Shown here in pieces: positions 53,280-62,761 of a stretch of DNA of 64,000 nt (its first letter is position 1; each line of letters begins with the position of its first letter). The DNA is from Sedimentibacter acidaminivorans. Lineage in GTDB: Bacteria > Bacillota > Clostridia > Tissierellales > Sedimentibacteraceae. The translations under genes and the position numbers were made by a program. Under the pieces are notes generated by a model. That model was not told where the DNA came from. It did not search any database and was given only the letters and a program-made list of their open reading frames with translations. The stretch covers positions 1 through 64,000 of the forward strand of contig NZ_JAGGKS010000010.1 of NCBI RefSeq assembly GCF_017873955.1, given 5' to 3'.

Positions 53280-53364
53280 GTGTTTTATATGTTTTATTTC
53301 TTGAAGAAGTTCATATTATGATGTATAATAACTGGTAATTATAAATTATAAGGAGATATATTAA

Positions 53365-54735
53365 ATGGATATTTCAATAATTTTGGCGGCTGGAGAAGGT
53401 ACGAGAATGAAATCTGATACTCCAAAAACCTTACATAAAGTTTGTGGTAAAGAAATGATAAAATATGTTATAGAAGCTGCTGATAAATCAGGCATAGAAA
53501 AAAATGTTGTAATCTTAGGGCATGGTAAAGAAAAGATTAAAGAAAGCATAGATGATTATGGTGTTTTTACAGTAGAACAACCTATTGGAGAAGGTCTTCC
53601 ATATGGAACTGGATTTGCAGTTATGTCTGCTAAAGGCCATATTAATGATGATGACACAGTTTTAATACTTTGCGGTGATGGACCACTTATAACAAAAGAG
53701 ACATTAGAGGGCTTTGTTAAGTTTCATAAGGATAAAGGGTATGAAGCTTCTGTTTTAACCGCTATACTGGATAATCCTAAAGGTTATGGCAGAATAGTTA
53801 GAAAAGAAGATATGACTATATCAGGCATAGTAGAAGAAAAAGATGCCACTGAACAAATAAAAGCTATAAAAGAAATTAATACTGGAATTTTTTGTTTTAA
53901 CGGTAGTATGTTGAAAATGGCCTTGGAGAATATAGATACAAACAATTCTCAAAATGAATATTATCTTACTGATACTATCAAAGTTTTAAATAATGAACAA
54001 TATAAAATTGGTGGCTATATACTTGAAGATGAATCTGAGATAAAAGCAGTAAATGATAGAGTTCAGCTATCGGAAGTAAATAAGATAATGCAGATGAGAA
54101 TTAATAAAAGACATATGCTGTCAGGAGTTACCTTTATTGATTCAGAACATACATATATTGAAGATAGTGTAAAAATTGGTAATGATACAGTTATATATCC
54201 AGGAGTTATATTAGAAGGTGGTTCAACAATAGGTAATCATTGTATTATAGGACCGAATTCAAGAATAATAAATTCCATAATTAAAGACTATGTCAATATA
54301 GAAAGTTCAAAGGTAATAGAATCATATGTAGATGATAATACAACCGTTGGTCCGTTTGCATATCTAAGGCCTGGTACAAAACTTGGGAAAAATGTAAAGA
54401 TAGGGGATTTTGTAGAAGTTAAAAAGTCTATTATTGGAGATAATTCAAAATCATCTCATTTATCATACATAGGCGATGCTGAAGTTGGTAAGAATGTTAA
54501 CATAGGATGTGGAGTTGTATTTGTGAATTATGACGGTAAAAACAAACATAAAACTATAGTGGGAGATGGTGCCTTCATAGGCAGTAACTCTAATCTTGTA
54601 GCTCCAGTTAATATAAATGATGGGGGCTATGTGGCTTGTGGTTCAACAATAACAAAAAATGTTGAAACAGGTGATTTAGCAATAGCAAGATCTAGACAGG
54701 TGAATAAAAAAGGATTAGGAAAAAATAGATTTTAA
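53365..54735 (+). CDS. glmU: Bifunctional UDP-N-acetylglucosamine pyrophosphorylase / glucosamine-1-phosphate N-acetyltransferase
   Basis: 456 residues, full length. The N-terminal nucleotidyltransferase has LAAGEGTRMKSDTPK and GDGPLI. The C-terminal left-handed beta-helix shows hexapeptide repeats and the acetyltransferase block LRPGTKLGKNVKIGDFVEVKKS. It makes UDP-GlcNAc for peptidoglycan. AGGAGA precedes the ATG. In Bacillus the next gene is prs; here pth follows directly. Confidence 0.96.
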   Translation: MDISIILAAGEGTRMKSDTPKTLHKVCGKEMIKYVIEAADKSGIEKNVVILGHGKEKIKESIDDYGVFTVEQPIGEGLPYGTGFAVMSAKGHINDDDTVLILCGDGPLITKETLEGFVKFHKDKGYEASVLTAILDNPKGYGRIVRKEDMTISGIVEEKDATEQIKAIKEINTGIFCFNGSMLKMALENIDTNNSQNEYYLTDTIKVLNNEQYKIGGYILEDESEIKAVNDRVQLSEVNKIMQMRINKRHMLSGVTFIDSEHTYIEDSVKIGNDTVIYPGVILEGGSTIGNHCIIGPNSRIINSIIKDYVNIESSKVIESYVDDNTTVGPFAYLRPGTKLGKNVKIGDFVEVKKSIIGDNSKSSHLSYIGDAEVGKNVNIGCGVVFVNYDGKNKHKTIVGDGAFIGSNSNLVAPVNINDGGYVACGSTITKNVETGDLAIARSRQVNKKGLGKNRF

Positions 54736-54782
54736 TAAAAAAATAGTATTTGGTAAAAATTGAAAAGAGGTATAATTTTAAC

Positions 54783-55355
54783 ATGTATATAATTGCAGGA
54801 CTAGGGAATCCAGGTAAAGAGTATTCTGGTACAAGGCACAATGTTGGGTTTGACACAATTGATTACCTAGCACAAAAGCACAATGTAAATTTAAATAAAT
54901 TAAAATTTAACTCCATTTATGGTGAATTTAATATAAATGGAGAAAAGGTTATGCTTGTTAAACCAGTTACTTATATGAATAGAAGTGGAATAGCAATAGC
55001 TGAAATAGCAAAGTTTTATAAGGTTCCAATCGAAAACCTTATAGTTATATATGATGATATAGATATAGCTCCAGGGTCATTACGAATACGACCTCACGGG
55101 AGTTCTGGAACTCATAATGGGATGAAGTCAATTATATATCAACTTCAGAATGATATGTTTCCTCGTGTGCGGATTGGAATTGGACGGAATCCTGATATGG
55201 ACCTTGCAGATTATGTGCTTCAAAGGTTTAACAAAGAAGAAAGATTGATAATTGACAATATAATTAAATTAGCTTCTGAAGCTGTTGAAGAAATAATTTT
55301 AAAAAGTTTAGATAGTTCAATGCAAAAATTCAACATTAAAACAAAAAACGAGTAA
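54783..55355 (+). CDS. pth: Peptidyl-tRNA hydrolase
   Basis: 190 residues starting MYIIAGLGNPGKEYSGTRHNVGF, the family signature with catalytic His in TRHN. VKPVTYMNRSG and YDDIDIAPGSLRIRPHGSSGTHNG follow. It frees tRNA from stalled peptidyl-tRNA. The ATG behind AGAGG is chosen; the frame begins earlier without a site. Confidence 0.95.
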   Translation: MYIIAGLGNPGKEYSGTRHNVGFDTIDYLAQKHNVNLNKLKFNSIYGEFNINGEKVMLVKPVTYMNRSGIAIAEIAKFYKVPIENLIVIYDDIDIAPGSLRIRPHGSSGTHNGMKSIIYQLQNDMFPRVRIGIGRNPDMDLADYVLQRFNKEERLIIDNIIKLASEAVEEIILKSLDSSMQKFNIKTKNE

Positions 55356-55515
55356 TAGACTATTAGTGTAGTATATTTTTATTGTTTATTATGAAACATG
55401 AAGTAAATTGTATTTTTATATTAAGAATAAATAATATTGTATAACTAAAATATGGATTGATTATTAAGTAAATTAAATTTAGAAGAGAAGTTATAACTCT
55501 AGAATAAAGGGAAAA

Positions 55516-58500
55516 ATGGATAAAATTTTATTTTCGCAATTTCAAAAAACAGAGAAATTTAATGTTATTAGTGATAATATTAAAAAAGGTAAAAGTCAGC
55601 TTGTTCAAGGTATTAACGAAGAAGGACTGGCTTATTTGGCATGTAATTTAGTGGATAGTACTGTTAATAAAGTATTAATATTAACAAATAATGAATCAAA
55701 ATCAAAAAAATATGAAGAAATGTTAAAAGCGTATTCTAATGATGCGAAAAGACTTCTGCCTAAAGAATTTATCTTATATAACGTTGATGCACTTAGTAAA
55801 GATATTGAATACAAGCGGACGAATACGATTGATAAAATCCTTTCGTCCAAAAAAATGATTATGACTGCATCTGTAAACTCTATTATTACAAGAGTAATGG
55901 TTAAAGATAGATTTAAGGAAAATATAATAGAATTAAAGTATGGAAAAAACTATGACCTTAACCAATTAAAAAATAATCTAATTAAATTAAAGTATGAAAG
56001 AGTGGATTCGGTTGAAGGAGTAGGACAATTTTCTGTTCGAGGTGGGATTATTGATATTTATTCTTCATCGGAAATAAATCCATGTAGAATTGAATTTTTT
56101 GATGATGAAATAGATTCAATAAGAATTATTGATTTAAAAACACAGAGATCAATAAAGAATCAAAAATCTGTAAAAATTATACCATGTAGTGATTTGATAT
56201 TTGAAGAAGATGAAATAAGTAAAATACTACGTGAAGTAGAAAAGGACTATGACAAGAGGCTTAAAAAGATTGCGGATTTGCCTAATTCTAAGGAAATAGG
56301 TAAAAAACTTAAGAATCTATTAAATAGTTATAAAGATAAACTTCAAGAAAAATTGAATTTTGAAAATTCTGATTTATTAGTTCCGTTTTTGAAGGATTCT
56401 TTTGTAAGTATATTAGATTATTTTGACGATGATTTTATTATATTAATAGATGAACCTGAACGAATATTTGAAGAAATAAAAACTTTAAACGAAAGCTTTG
56501 AAGTAAAATATAGCGAATTGTTTGAAAAGGGAGAAATTTTTACAAAACAAAGTGATGTTTATTTTAGTGCTAGTGAAATAAAAACTAAGATACTAGAAAA
56601 AAACTATATTTCTATTAATGGAAAACTAAATAAGACTATAGAAACTGAGGATTCGGTTCAGTTTTTATTTAAAGAAGCAGTTTCTTACTATGGAAAGCTT
56701 GAAGATTTATCTAAGGATTTAAATAGATATAAGTATAAAGGATATAAGGTTGCAATAGTTTTAAGTAGTAAGGAAGGATGCAATAAGCTTCACAATCTTT
56801 TAAATGATTATGAATGTAGCACAATTTTGTCAAGCAGTACTAGTGAATCAATTGAGAGTGGGCAGGTAGCAATACTTCATGGTGAGTTAAAAAAGGGATT
56901 TGAGTACTATGATAATAAAATTCTTGTATTAACTGAAAATGAAATTTTTGGGTCTGTCAGTAAAAAAACTAAGAGGAAGAAAAAAACAAAAGGTTCAAAA
57001 ATTAGTATTTTTAGTGACTTAAAAGTAGGCGATTATGTAGTACATGAGCATCATGGTATAGGGCAATATGTTGGTATAGAAAAAATTGATGTTCAAAATA
57101 TTAAAAAAGATTATTTGTGTATAAAGTACAAAGGTGAAGACAAACTTTATGTTCCTGTTGACCAGATGTCACTTATACAAAAATATATAGGTGCAGATTC
57201 TGAGAAACCTAAGCTTAATAAAATGGGAACTCAGGATTGGGTTAAAACAAAAGAGCGTACAAAAGCAGCTATAGCAAATATGGCTAATGAGTTGGTAAAA
57301 TTATATGCTGAAAGAAAAGTTATAAAAGGATATCAGTTTTCACCAGATTCTGAGTGGCAAAAGGAGTTTGAATATAAATTTCCTTTTCAAGAAACAAATG
57401 ATCAGCTTAGATGTATAAAAGAAATAAAAAAAGATATGGAAAAATCTACATCTATGGATAGATTGCTTTGTGGAGATGTTGGGTTTGGTAAAACCGAGGT
57501 TGCTATGCGGGCAGCTTTTAAAGCTATAATGGATTCAAAACAGGTTGCTGTTCTCGTTCCAACAACAATATTAGCTCAACAACACTATACAAATATGGTT
57601 GAAAGGTTTAGAGGATATCCAATAAAAATTGAAATGCTTAGTAGGTTTAGAACACCATATCAACAAGCTAAAATAATAAATGATTTGAATAAGGGCTTAA
57701 TCGATATAGTTATAGGAACTCATAAAATATTGTCAAAAGATTTAAAATTTAAAGATTTAGGACTTTTAATAATTGATGAAGAACAACGGTTTGGAGTAAA
57801 GCACAAAGAATCTATTAAACAACTTAAAACAAATATAGACGTTTTGACATTATCAGCAACACCTATACCTAGAACATTGCATATGTCAATGATAGGTGTT
57901 AGGGATATGAGTATCATATCAGAACCGCCTGGAGATAGACTTCCTATACAAACATACGTAATTGAATATAATGAAGGTATAATAAAAGATGCAATTGAAA
58001 AAGAATTATCTAGAGGCGGACAGGTATACTATGTTCATAATAAAGTAATTGACATAGAAAGTACTGCATCAAAGTTGCAAAAGTTATTACCAGACGTCAG
58101 AATAGCTGTTGGACATGGACAAATGGGTGAAAGACATCTTGAAAATGTAATGCTTGATTTTGTGAAAAGAGAATATGATATACTTGTTTGTACCACTATA
58201 ATTGAAACTGGTATGGATATACCTAATGTTAATACTTTGATTATAGATAATGCAGATCACTTAGGGTTGTCTCAATTATACCAACTGAGAGGTAGAATAG
58301 GAAGATCTAATAAAATATCATTTGCTTATCTCACATATGAAAGAGATAAAATGCTTTCAGAAGTAGCGGATAAAAGACTAAGGGCTATAAGAGAATTTAC
58401 TGATTTTGGGTCAGGATTTAAAATTGCAATGAGAGATTTAGAAATTAGGGGCTGTGGTAATATACTTGGAGCAGAACAACATGGACACATGCTTGCTATT

Positions 58501-59070
58501 GGATATGATTTGTATGTTAAGTTTTTAGATAGAGCTGTTAGAGAATTGCAAGGTTCAGGTAAGCTAGAAGAGGAAATAGAAACAACAGTTGATTTAAGTG
58601 TTGATGGGTATATACCATCAAATTATATAGAAAATGAAGAGCAAAAAATAGAAATATACAAAAAAATTGCTGCAACTTCTAGTAAAGAAGATATCTTTGA
58701 TATAACTGAAGAAATTATTGATAGATTTGGAACACCTCCAAAGCAAGTTAATAATTTGCTTAAAATATCGTATATTAAATCTTTGTGTAAAAAGCTAAGC
58801 ATTAAAGCAATTACACAAATTGGAAATTCAGTAAACATAGAATTGAACTTAAACAATGATCTCAATTCAAATTTAATAGGTTTTTTAATAGATAATTTTA
58901 AAGATAAAATAAAATTCGATGTTTCAAAAGAACCTATTATTAAATATCGCTTAGATTCTCCAGAACAAATAAAAATACTTGAGGATCTTGAAAATATATT
59001 TGAAAAATTGTACAATTATAAAGCAGAGTTGAAAAAACCTGCCAAGGAGGAAAAAAATGAAGAAATTTAA
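55516..59070 (+). CDS. mfd: Transcription-repair coupling factor Mfd
   Basis: 1184 residues, full length. The UvrB-like N-terminal modules are followed by the CarD-like RNA-polymerase-interacting domain (GDYVVHEHHGIGQYVGIE, near residue 515), the translocase motor with GDVGFGKTEVA, DEEQRFGV and SATPIPRTL, and the C-terminal TRCF domain. It removes RNA polymerase stalled at DNA damage and recruits UvrA. Its end overlaps the following lipoprotein gene by 14 bases. Confidence 0.96.
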   Translation: MDKILFSQFQKTEKFNVISDNIKKGKSQLVQGINEEGLAYLACNLVDSTVNKVLILTNNESKSKKYEEMLKAYSNDAKRLLPKEFILYNVDALSKDIEYKRTNTIDKILSSKKMIMTASVNSIITRVMVKDRFKENIIELKYGKNYDLNQLKNNLIKLKYERVDSVEGVGQFSVRGGIIDIYSSSEINPCRIEFFDDEIDSIRIIDLKTQRSIKNQKSVKIIPCSDLIFEEDEISKILREVEKDYDKRLKKIADLPNSKEIGKKLKNLLNSYKDKLQEKLNFENSDLLVPFLKDSFVSILDYFDDDFIILIDEPERIFEEIKTLNESFEVKYSELFEKGEIFTKQSDVYFSASEIKTKILEKNYISINGKLNKTIETEDSVQFLFKEAVSYYGKLEDLSKDLNRYKYKGYKVAIVLSSKEGCNKLHNLLNDYECSTILSSSTSESIESGQVAILHGELKKGFEYYDNKILVLTENEIFGSVSKKTKRKKKTKGSKISIFSDLKVGDYVVHEHHGIGQYVGIEKIDVQNIKKDYLCIKYKGEDKLYVPVDQMSLIQKYIGADSEKPKLNKMGTQDWVKTKERTKAAIANMANELVKLYAERKVIKGYQFSPDSEWQKEFEYKFPFQETNDQLRCIKEIKKDMEKSTSMDRLLCGDVGFGKTEVAMRAAFKAIMDSKQVAVLVPTTILAQQHYTNMVERFRGYPIKIEMLSRFRTPYQQAKIINDLNKGLIDIVIGTHKILSKDLKFKDLGLLIIDEEQRFGVKHKESIKQLKTNIDVLTLSATPIPRTLHMSMIGVRDMSIISEPPGDRLPIQTYVIEYNEGIIKDAIEKELSRGGQVYYVHNKVIDIESTASKLQKLLPDVRIAVGHGQMGERHLENVMLDFVKREYDILVCTTIIETGMDIPNVNTLIIDNADHLGLSQLYQLRGRIGRSNKISFAYLTYERDKMLSEVADKRLRAIREFTDFGSGFKIAMRDLEIRGCGNILGAEQHGHMLAIGYDLYVKFLDRAVRELQGSGKLEEEIETTVDLSVDGYIPSNYIENEEQKIEIYKKIAATSSKEDIFDITEEIIDRFGTPPKQVNNLLKISYIKSLCKKLSIKAITQIGNSVNIELNLNNDLNSNLIGFLIDNFKDKIKFDVSKEPIIKYRLDSPEQIKILEDLENIFEKLYNYKAELKKPAKEEKNEEI

Positions 59071-60034
59071 AAATGTAGTTAGTTTAACTTTAGTATTTTG
59101 TATTGCTTTAGCTGTAACAGCATGTACAAAAAGTGATGATAGTAAATCAGATTTAATTAATCAAGAAGGTGTTTTAGCTGTTGTTAATGGAAAAGCAATC
59201 ATGCAAAAGGATTTTGATGAGACGTTAGCATCATATAAAAAAATGGTAGAAACTCAGTATGGTGAGGGTGCTTGGGATACTCCAATGGCAAATGGAAAAA
59301 CTTTTGGGGATTATTATAAAGATGAAGCAATAATGGAAAATATGGTATTAGAGTTGCTTTTAATAGATGCAGCTGAAAAAGATGGTTTTTCTATGTCAGA
59401 TGAAGAGCTTAAAAAAGAATTAGATGTTTATAAAGGATATTTCAATACTGACGAAGAGTATAAAACTTTTTTAGAAACAAATGAAATGACAGAAGAGTAC
59501 TTAAATGAAATGACAGAAGAGTACTTAACTGAAGCTATAAAGAAGGAATATATAATTAATCAATATTTACAAAAAAATATTGAAGGTGCAGTGCCAACTG
59601 ATGAAGAATTAAAGAAAGTGTACGAAGATATAAAAATGGGTCAACAGGTTAGAGCGAGTCATATATTAGTAAATACAGAAGATGAAGCTAAGTCTGTAAT
59701 TGATAGATTAAATAAAGGTGAAAATTTTGAAGATGTTGCAAAAGAAGTATCAATAGATGGAAGCAAAGATAACGGTGGGGATTTAGATTTCTTCTCATAT
59801 GGAAGTATGGTTAAAGAATTTTCAGAAGCTGCATTCTCTATGAATGTTGGAGATGTAAGTGATCCAGTAAAATCACAATTTGGATATCATATAATTAAGG
59901 TAACTGATAAGAAAACAGATGATACAGTAACATTTGAGAATTCAAAAGATTCTTTGACAGAAACATATAAAACAAATATTTATAATACTCTTGTTGAAAA
60001 TTTGAAAAATAATGCAATTATTGAAAGAAAATAA
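59057..60034 (+). CDS. PrsA/SurA-type peptidyl-prolyl isomerase lipoprotein
   Basis: 325 residues. A signal peptide with lipobox LAVTAC puts the lipidated Cys at 23. A SurA-like N-terminal helical domain (about 35-175) precedes a parvulin domain (about 198-290) with RASHILVNTEDEA and FGYHIIKV. It should fold secreted proteins on the outer face of the membrane. AAGGAGG lies inside the end of mfd. Near residues 142-157 an 8-residue unit NEMTEEYL occurs twice through an exact 24-base duplication. Confidence 0.9.
   Translation: MKKFKNVVSLTLVFCIALAVTACTKSDDSKSDLINQEGVLAVVNGKAIMQKDFDETLASYKKMVETQYGEGAWDTPMANGKTFGDYYKDEAIMENMVLELLLIDAAEKDGFSMSDEELKKELDVYKGYFNTDEEYKTFLETNEMTEEYLNEMTEEYLTEAIKKEYIINQYLQKNIEGAVPTDEELKKVYEDIKMGQQVRASHILVNTEDEAKSVIDRLNKGENFEDVAKEVSIDGSKDNGGDLDFFSYGSMVKEFSEAAFSMNVGDVSDPVKSQFGYHIIKVTDKKTDDTVTFENSKDSLTETYKTNIYNTLVENLKNNAIIERK
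59481..59528 (+). repeat. Exact 24-bp tandem duplication inside the PrsA/SurA-type gene
   Basis: Two adjacent identical 24-mers beginning ATGAAATGACAGAAGAG occupy 59481-59504 and 59505-59528. They keep the frame and add eight residues. Confidence 0.95.
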
Positions 60035-60224
60035 AAGAATGTTAAATTTAGTAAATAATTATTGCTATTCTTTAGTTATTAATATATAATATAAAATATG
60101 ACAAATTTTTACCAGATATATCCTAAAACATTTGGGGATAATATTCATTAAAGTGCAAATAATACTAACTATTAAAAGAAATGTCATATCAAGATAAAAA
60201 TATAGTAATTGGAGGAACGATAAT

Positions 60225-60776
60225 ATGAAAGCAACGGGAATTGTCAGAAGAATTGATGATTTGGGCAGAGTAGTAATCCCTAAAGAAATAAGAAGAACCT
60301 TGAGAATAAGAGAAGGAGATCCTCTTGAAATATTTACTGATAGAGAGGGCGAAATTATACTAAAAAAATATTCTCCAATAGGAGAATTGACTGAGTTTTC
60401 GGGAGAATATGTTGAATCGCTTTTTGAAACAACTAGACATATAGCTATAATAACTGATAGAGATGGTGTGATTGCAGTTTCAGGTAGTTCTAAAAAAGAT
60501 TATACTGAAAAGAGATTGAGTCCTGAACTTGAAAAGATAATAGAAAGCAGGGAAGTTTATTTTACTACAGGTAATACAAAACCAATTAGAATAACTGCTA
60601 ATGAATTTAATCCTGACAACTATACAAGTCAAGTAATTTCCCCAATATTAGTACATGGTGATCCAATAGGTTCAGTAATGTTACTTTCAAAGGAAAAAAA
60701 TGCAAAAATGAGTGAAGTAGAAGAAAAGTTAGTTAAAACTGCATGTATCTTTTTATCAAGACAAATGGAGAGTTAA
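60225..60776 (+). CDS. spoVT: Stage V sporulation protein T (AbrB family)
   Basis: 183 residues. An N-terminal AbrB swapped-hairpin domain (MKATGIVRRIDDLGRVVIPKEIRRTL) is followed by a GAF domain. SpoVT tunes sigma G-dependent genes in the forespore. The length and the position behind mfd agree with the Bacillus order. GGAGG precedes the ATG. Confidence 0.95.
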   Translation: MKATGIVRRIDDLGRVVIPKEIRRTLRIREGDPLEIFTDREGEIILKKYSPIGELTEFSGEYVESLFETTRHIAIITDRDGVIAVSGSSKKDYTEKRLSPELEKIIESREVYFTTGNTKPIRITANEFNPDNYTSQVISPILVHGDPIGSVMLLSKEKNAKMSEVEEKLVKTACIFLSRQMES

Positions 60777-60817
60777 CACGTTTTAATATTAATTTAAATT
60801 AAAAAGATTGAAGTAAT

Positions 60818-60853
60818 AAAGATGAATTCTAAATAAAGGGTTCATCTTTTTTG
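60818..60853 (+). terminator. Terminator after spoVT
   Basis: AAAGATGAA pairs with TTCATCTTT around a 14-base loop and ends in T6. Confidence 0.8.
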
Positions 60854-60952
60854 TAAAATTTATTTATTCATGGATTAAGTTTAAATAAATTATAATGTGG
60901 TATAAAAAATATATTAGTAATAATATAAAATAAATAGAAATGGGGTCGTTAT

Positions 60953-62653
60953 ATGAATATAAGATTTTTAGGCGCAGTAAAAGGTGTTACAGGTTCCAGT
61001 CATTTAATCCAGTTTAAAGACAAAAAAATATTATTAGATTGCGGAATGTTTCAAGGTAAGGATGAAGATTTAAATGGAGAGGTGCTAGAAGTAAATCCTG
61101 GTGAAATTGATTATTTATTCTTGAGTCATAGTCATATTGATCACAGTGGTAGAATTCCGTTACTTGTTAAAAATGGATTTAAAGGTGTAATATATTGTTC
61201 AAAGCCTACATATGATTTATGTCAGATAATGTTAGTTGATAGTGCCCATATTCAAGAAACAGAAGCTGAATGGAAAAATAGGAAATCAAAACGTTCAGGG
61301 AAAAAACTTGTAGAACCTATGTATACACAAAGTGATGCAATAGATAGCTTAAAGTATTTTAAACCTATATTTTATGATCAAGTTATAACTATAGGTGATG
61401 ATTTGACAGTAAAAATTAATGATGCAGGTCATATATTAGGCTCATCAATTATTGAAATGTGGTTTAAAGAAGATAATGAAACAATAAAACTTGTTTATTC
61501 AGGGGATTTAGGAATGGATGAAAAACCTTTGTTAAAGGACCCTGCAATAATAGATAGTGCAGATTATGTAATAATAGAATCAACTTATGGAAATAGAATT
61601 CATGAAAATATGGAGCAAAGAACAGAAGAACTTATTGAAGTAATTTTAAAGACGGTAAGAAGAGGTGGAAGTGTAATCATTCCATCATTTGCAGTAGGAA
61701 GAACTCAAGAAATAATATATGAGTTAAATAAATATTATGATAAAAAAATGAGTGAAAATGGTGGAAAGGAAAATGAACTTAAAAAGATTCCTGTGTATAT
61801 AGATAGTCCTCTTGCTACAAAGGCTACTGAAATATTTAAAGCAAATGCTTTAGTTTTTGATGAAGAAGCAAGAAATTATATTTTGGGTGGAGATAACCCA
61901 TTAGAATTCGAAAATCTTCATTTTACTCAAAGCGCAGACGAATCAAAAGCGTTAAACTTTTCTGATGAACCTAAAATTATTATTTCTGCAAGCGGAATGT
62001 GTGATGCAGGTAGAATTAAACATCATTTAAAACACAATTTGTGGAAAAAAGAATGTAGCATTGTTTTTGTTGGATATCAAGCAGAAGGAACCCTTGGAAG
62101 AAGAATTGTTGATGGAGAAAAGGATGTAAAAATTCTAGGTGAGGAAATACATATTAATGCAGAGATATGTAATGTTGAGGGATTTTCAGGTCATGCAGAT
62201 AAACCAGCATTGATGAAATGGCTCAGAGGGTTTAAAGAAAAACCTAAAAATGTATTTATAGTTCATGGCGAATTAGAATCAAAAATAGATTTCGCAAAAT
62301 CTGTAACAACAGAGCTTGGATTAAACTGTATTGTTCCAGAATACAATGTAATATATGATATTAAACCGTTTGAACATATAAATGAAATTAAGGTTAATGA
62401 TTCTGATAAAACTACCAAGCTTGATGGATTGACATCTGAAGTAAAAAAAATTATTGAAAAGGCAAATGAAGAACAAATAAAGGAACTTACTAAGGATGTA
62501 GAAGAACTAAGAAGGTTGTTTGAAAATGCTTTGAAATTAACTGAAGGTAATTTGAAAAAAGATATTAATTTAGATTCACTTAATAAAATTAATAATAATA
62601 TTATAGAAATAGAAAATGAAATTATAAACCTTACCATGCTTAATGGTAAATAA
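60953..62653 (+). CDS. MBL-fold beta-CASP ribonuclease (CPSF/YSH1-like)
   Basis: 566 residues. The metallo-beta-lactamase core has SHSHIDHSGR (HxHxDH), a DAGHILGSS block and SGDLGMDEKPL. The beta-CASP insert has IIPSFAVGRTQEII, SASGMCDAGRIKHH and FSGHADK. A Glu/Lys-rich, probably coiled-coil tail follows (about 475-560). These enzymes cleave or trim RNA; the target is unknown. GGGGTCG before the ATG is a weak ribosome site. The last 60 or so residues are longer than the fold requires. Confidence 0.88.
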   Translation: MNIRFLGAVKGVTGSSHLIQFKDKKILLDCGMFQGKDEDLNGEVLEVNPGEIDYLFLSHSHIDHSGRIPLLVKNGFKGVIYCSKPTYDLCQIMLVDSAHIQETEAEWKNRKSKRSGKKLVEPMYTQSDAIDSLKYFKPIFYDQVITIGDDLTVKINDAGHILGSSIIEMWFKEDNETIKLVYSGDLGMDEKPLLKDPAIIDSADYVIIESTYGNRIHENMEQRTEELIEVILKTVRRGGSVIIPSFAVGRTQEIIYELNKYYDKKMSENGGKENELKKIPVYIDSPLATKATEIFKANALVFDEEARNYILGGDNPLEFENLHFTQSADESKALNFSDEPKIIISASGMCDAGRIKHHLKHNLWKKECSIVFVGYQAEGTLGRRIVDGEKDVKILGEEIHINAEICNVEGFSGHADKPALMKWLRGFKEKPKNVFIVHGELESKIDFAKSVTTELGLNCIVPEYNVIYDIKPFEHINEIKVNDSDKTTKLDGLTSEVKKIIEKANEEQIKELTKDVEELRRLFENALKLTEGNLKKDINLDSLNKINNNIIEIENEIINLTMLNGK

Positions 62654-62663
62654 CAAATAAAAC

Positions 62664-62726
62664 AAATCAGGGACGGTTCTTTTTGATTGACAACAATTGT
62701 CAATCAAAAAGAACCGTCCCTGATTT
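62664..62726. repeat. Perfect 30-bp inverted repeat (GGGACGGTTCTTTTTG family)
   Basis: Arms at 62664-62693 and 62697-62726 pair without a mismatch around a CAA loop. It starts 11 bases after the beta-CASP stop and precedes the converging asnB end, so it may act as a bidirectional terminator. The arm core GGGACGGTTCTTTTTG is shared in part with 22192-22224. Such long palindromes scattered in clostridial genomes behave like REP or MITE elements. Confidence 0.9.
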
Positions 62727-62761
62727 GCCCCGATTTGCCTGTTTTGTTTTATTTAATCTAA

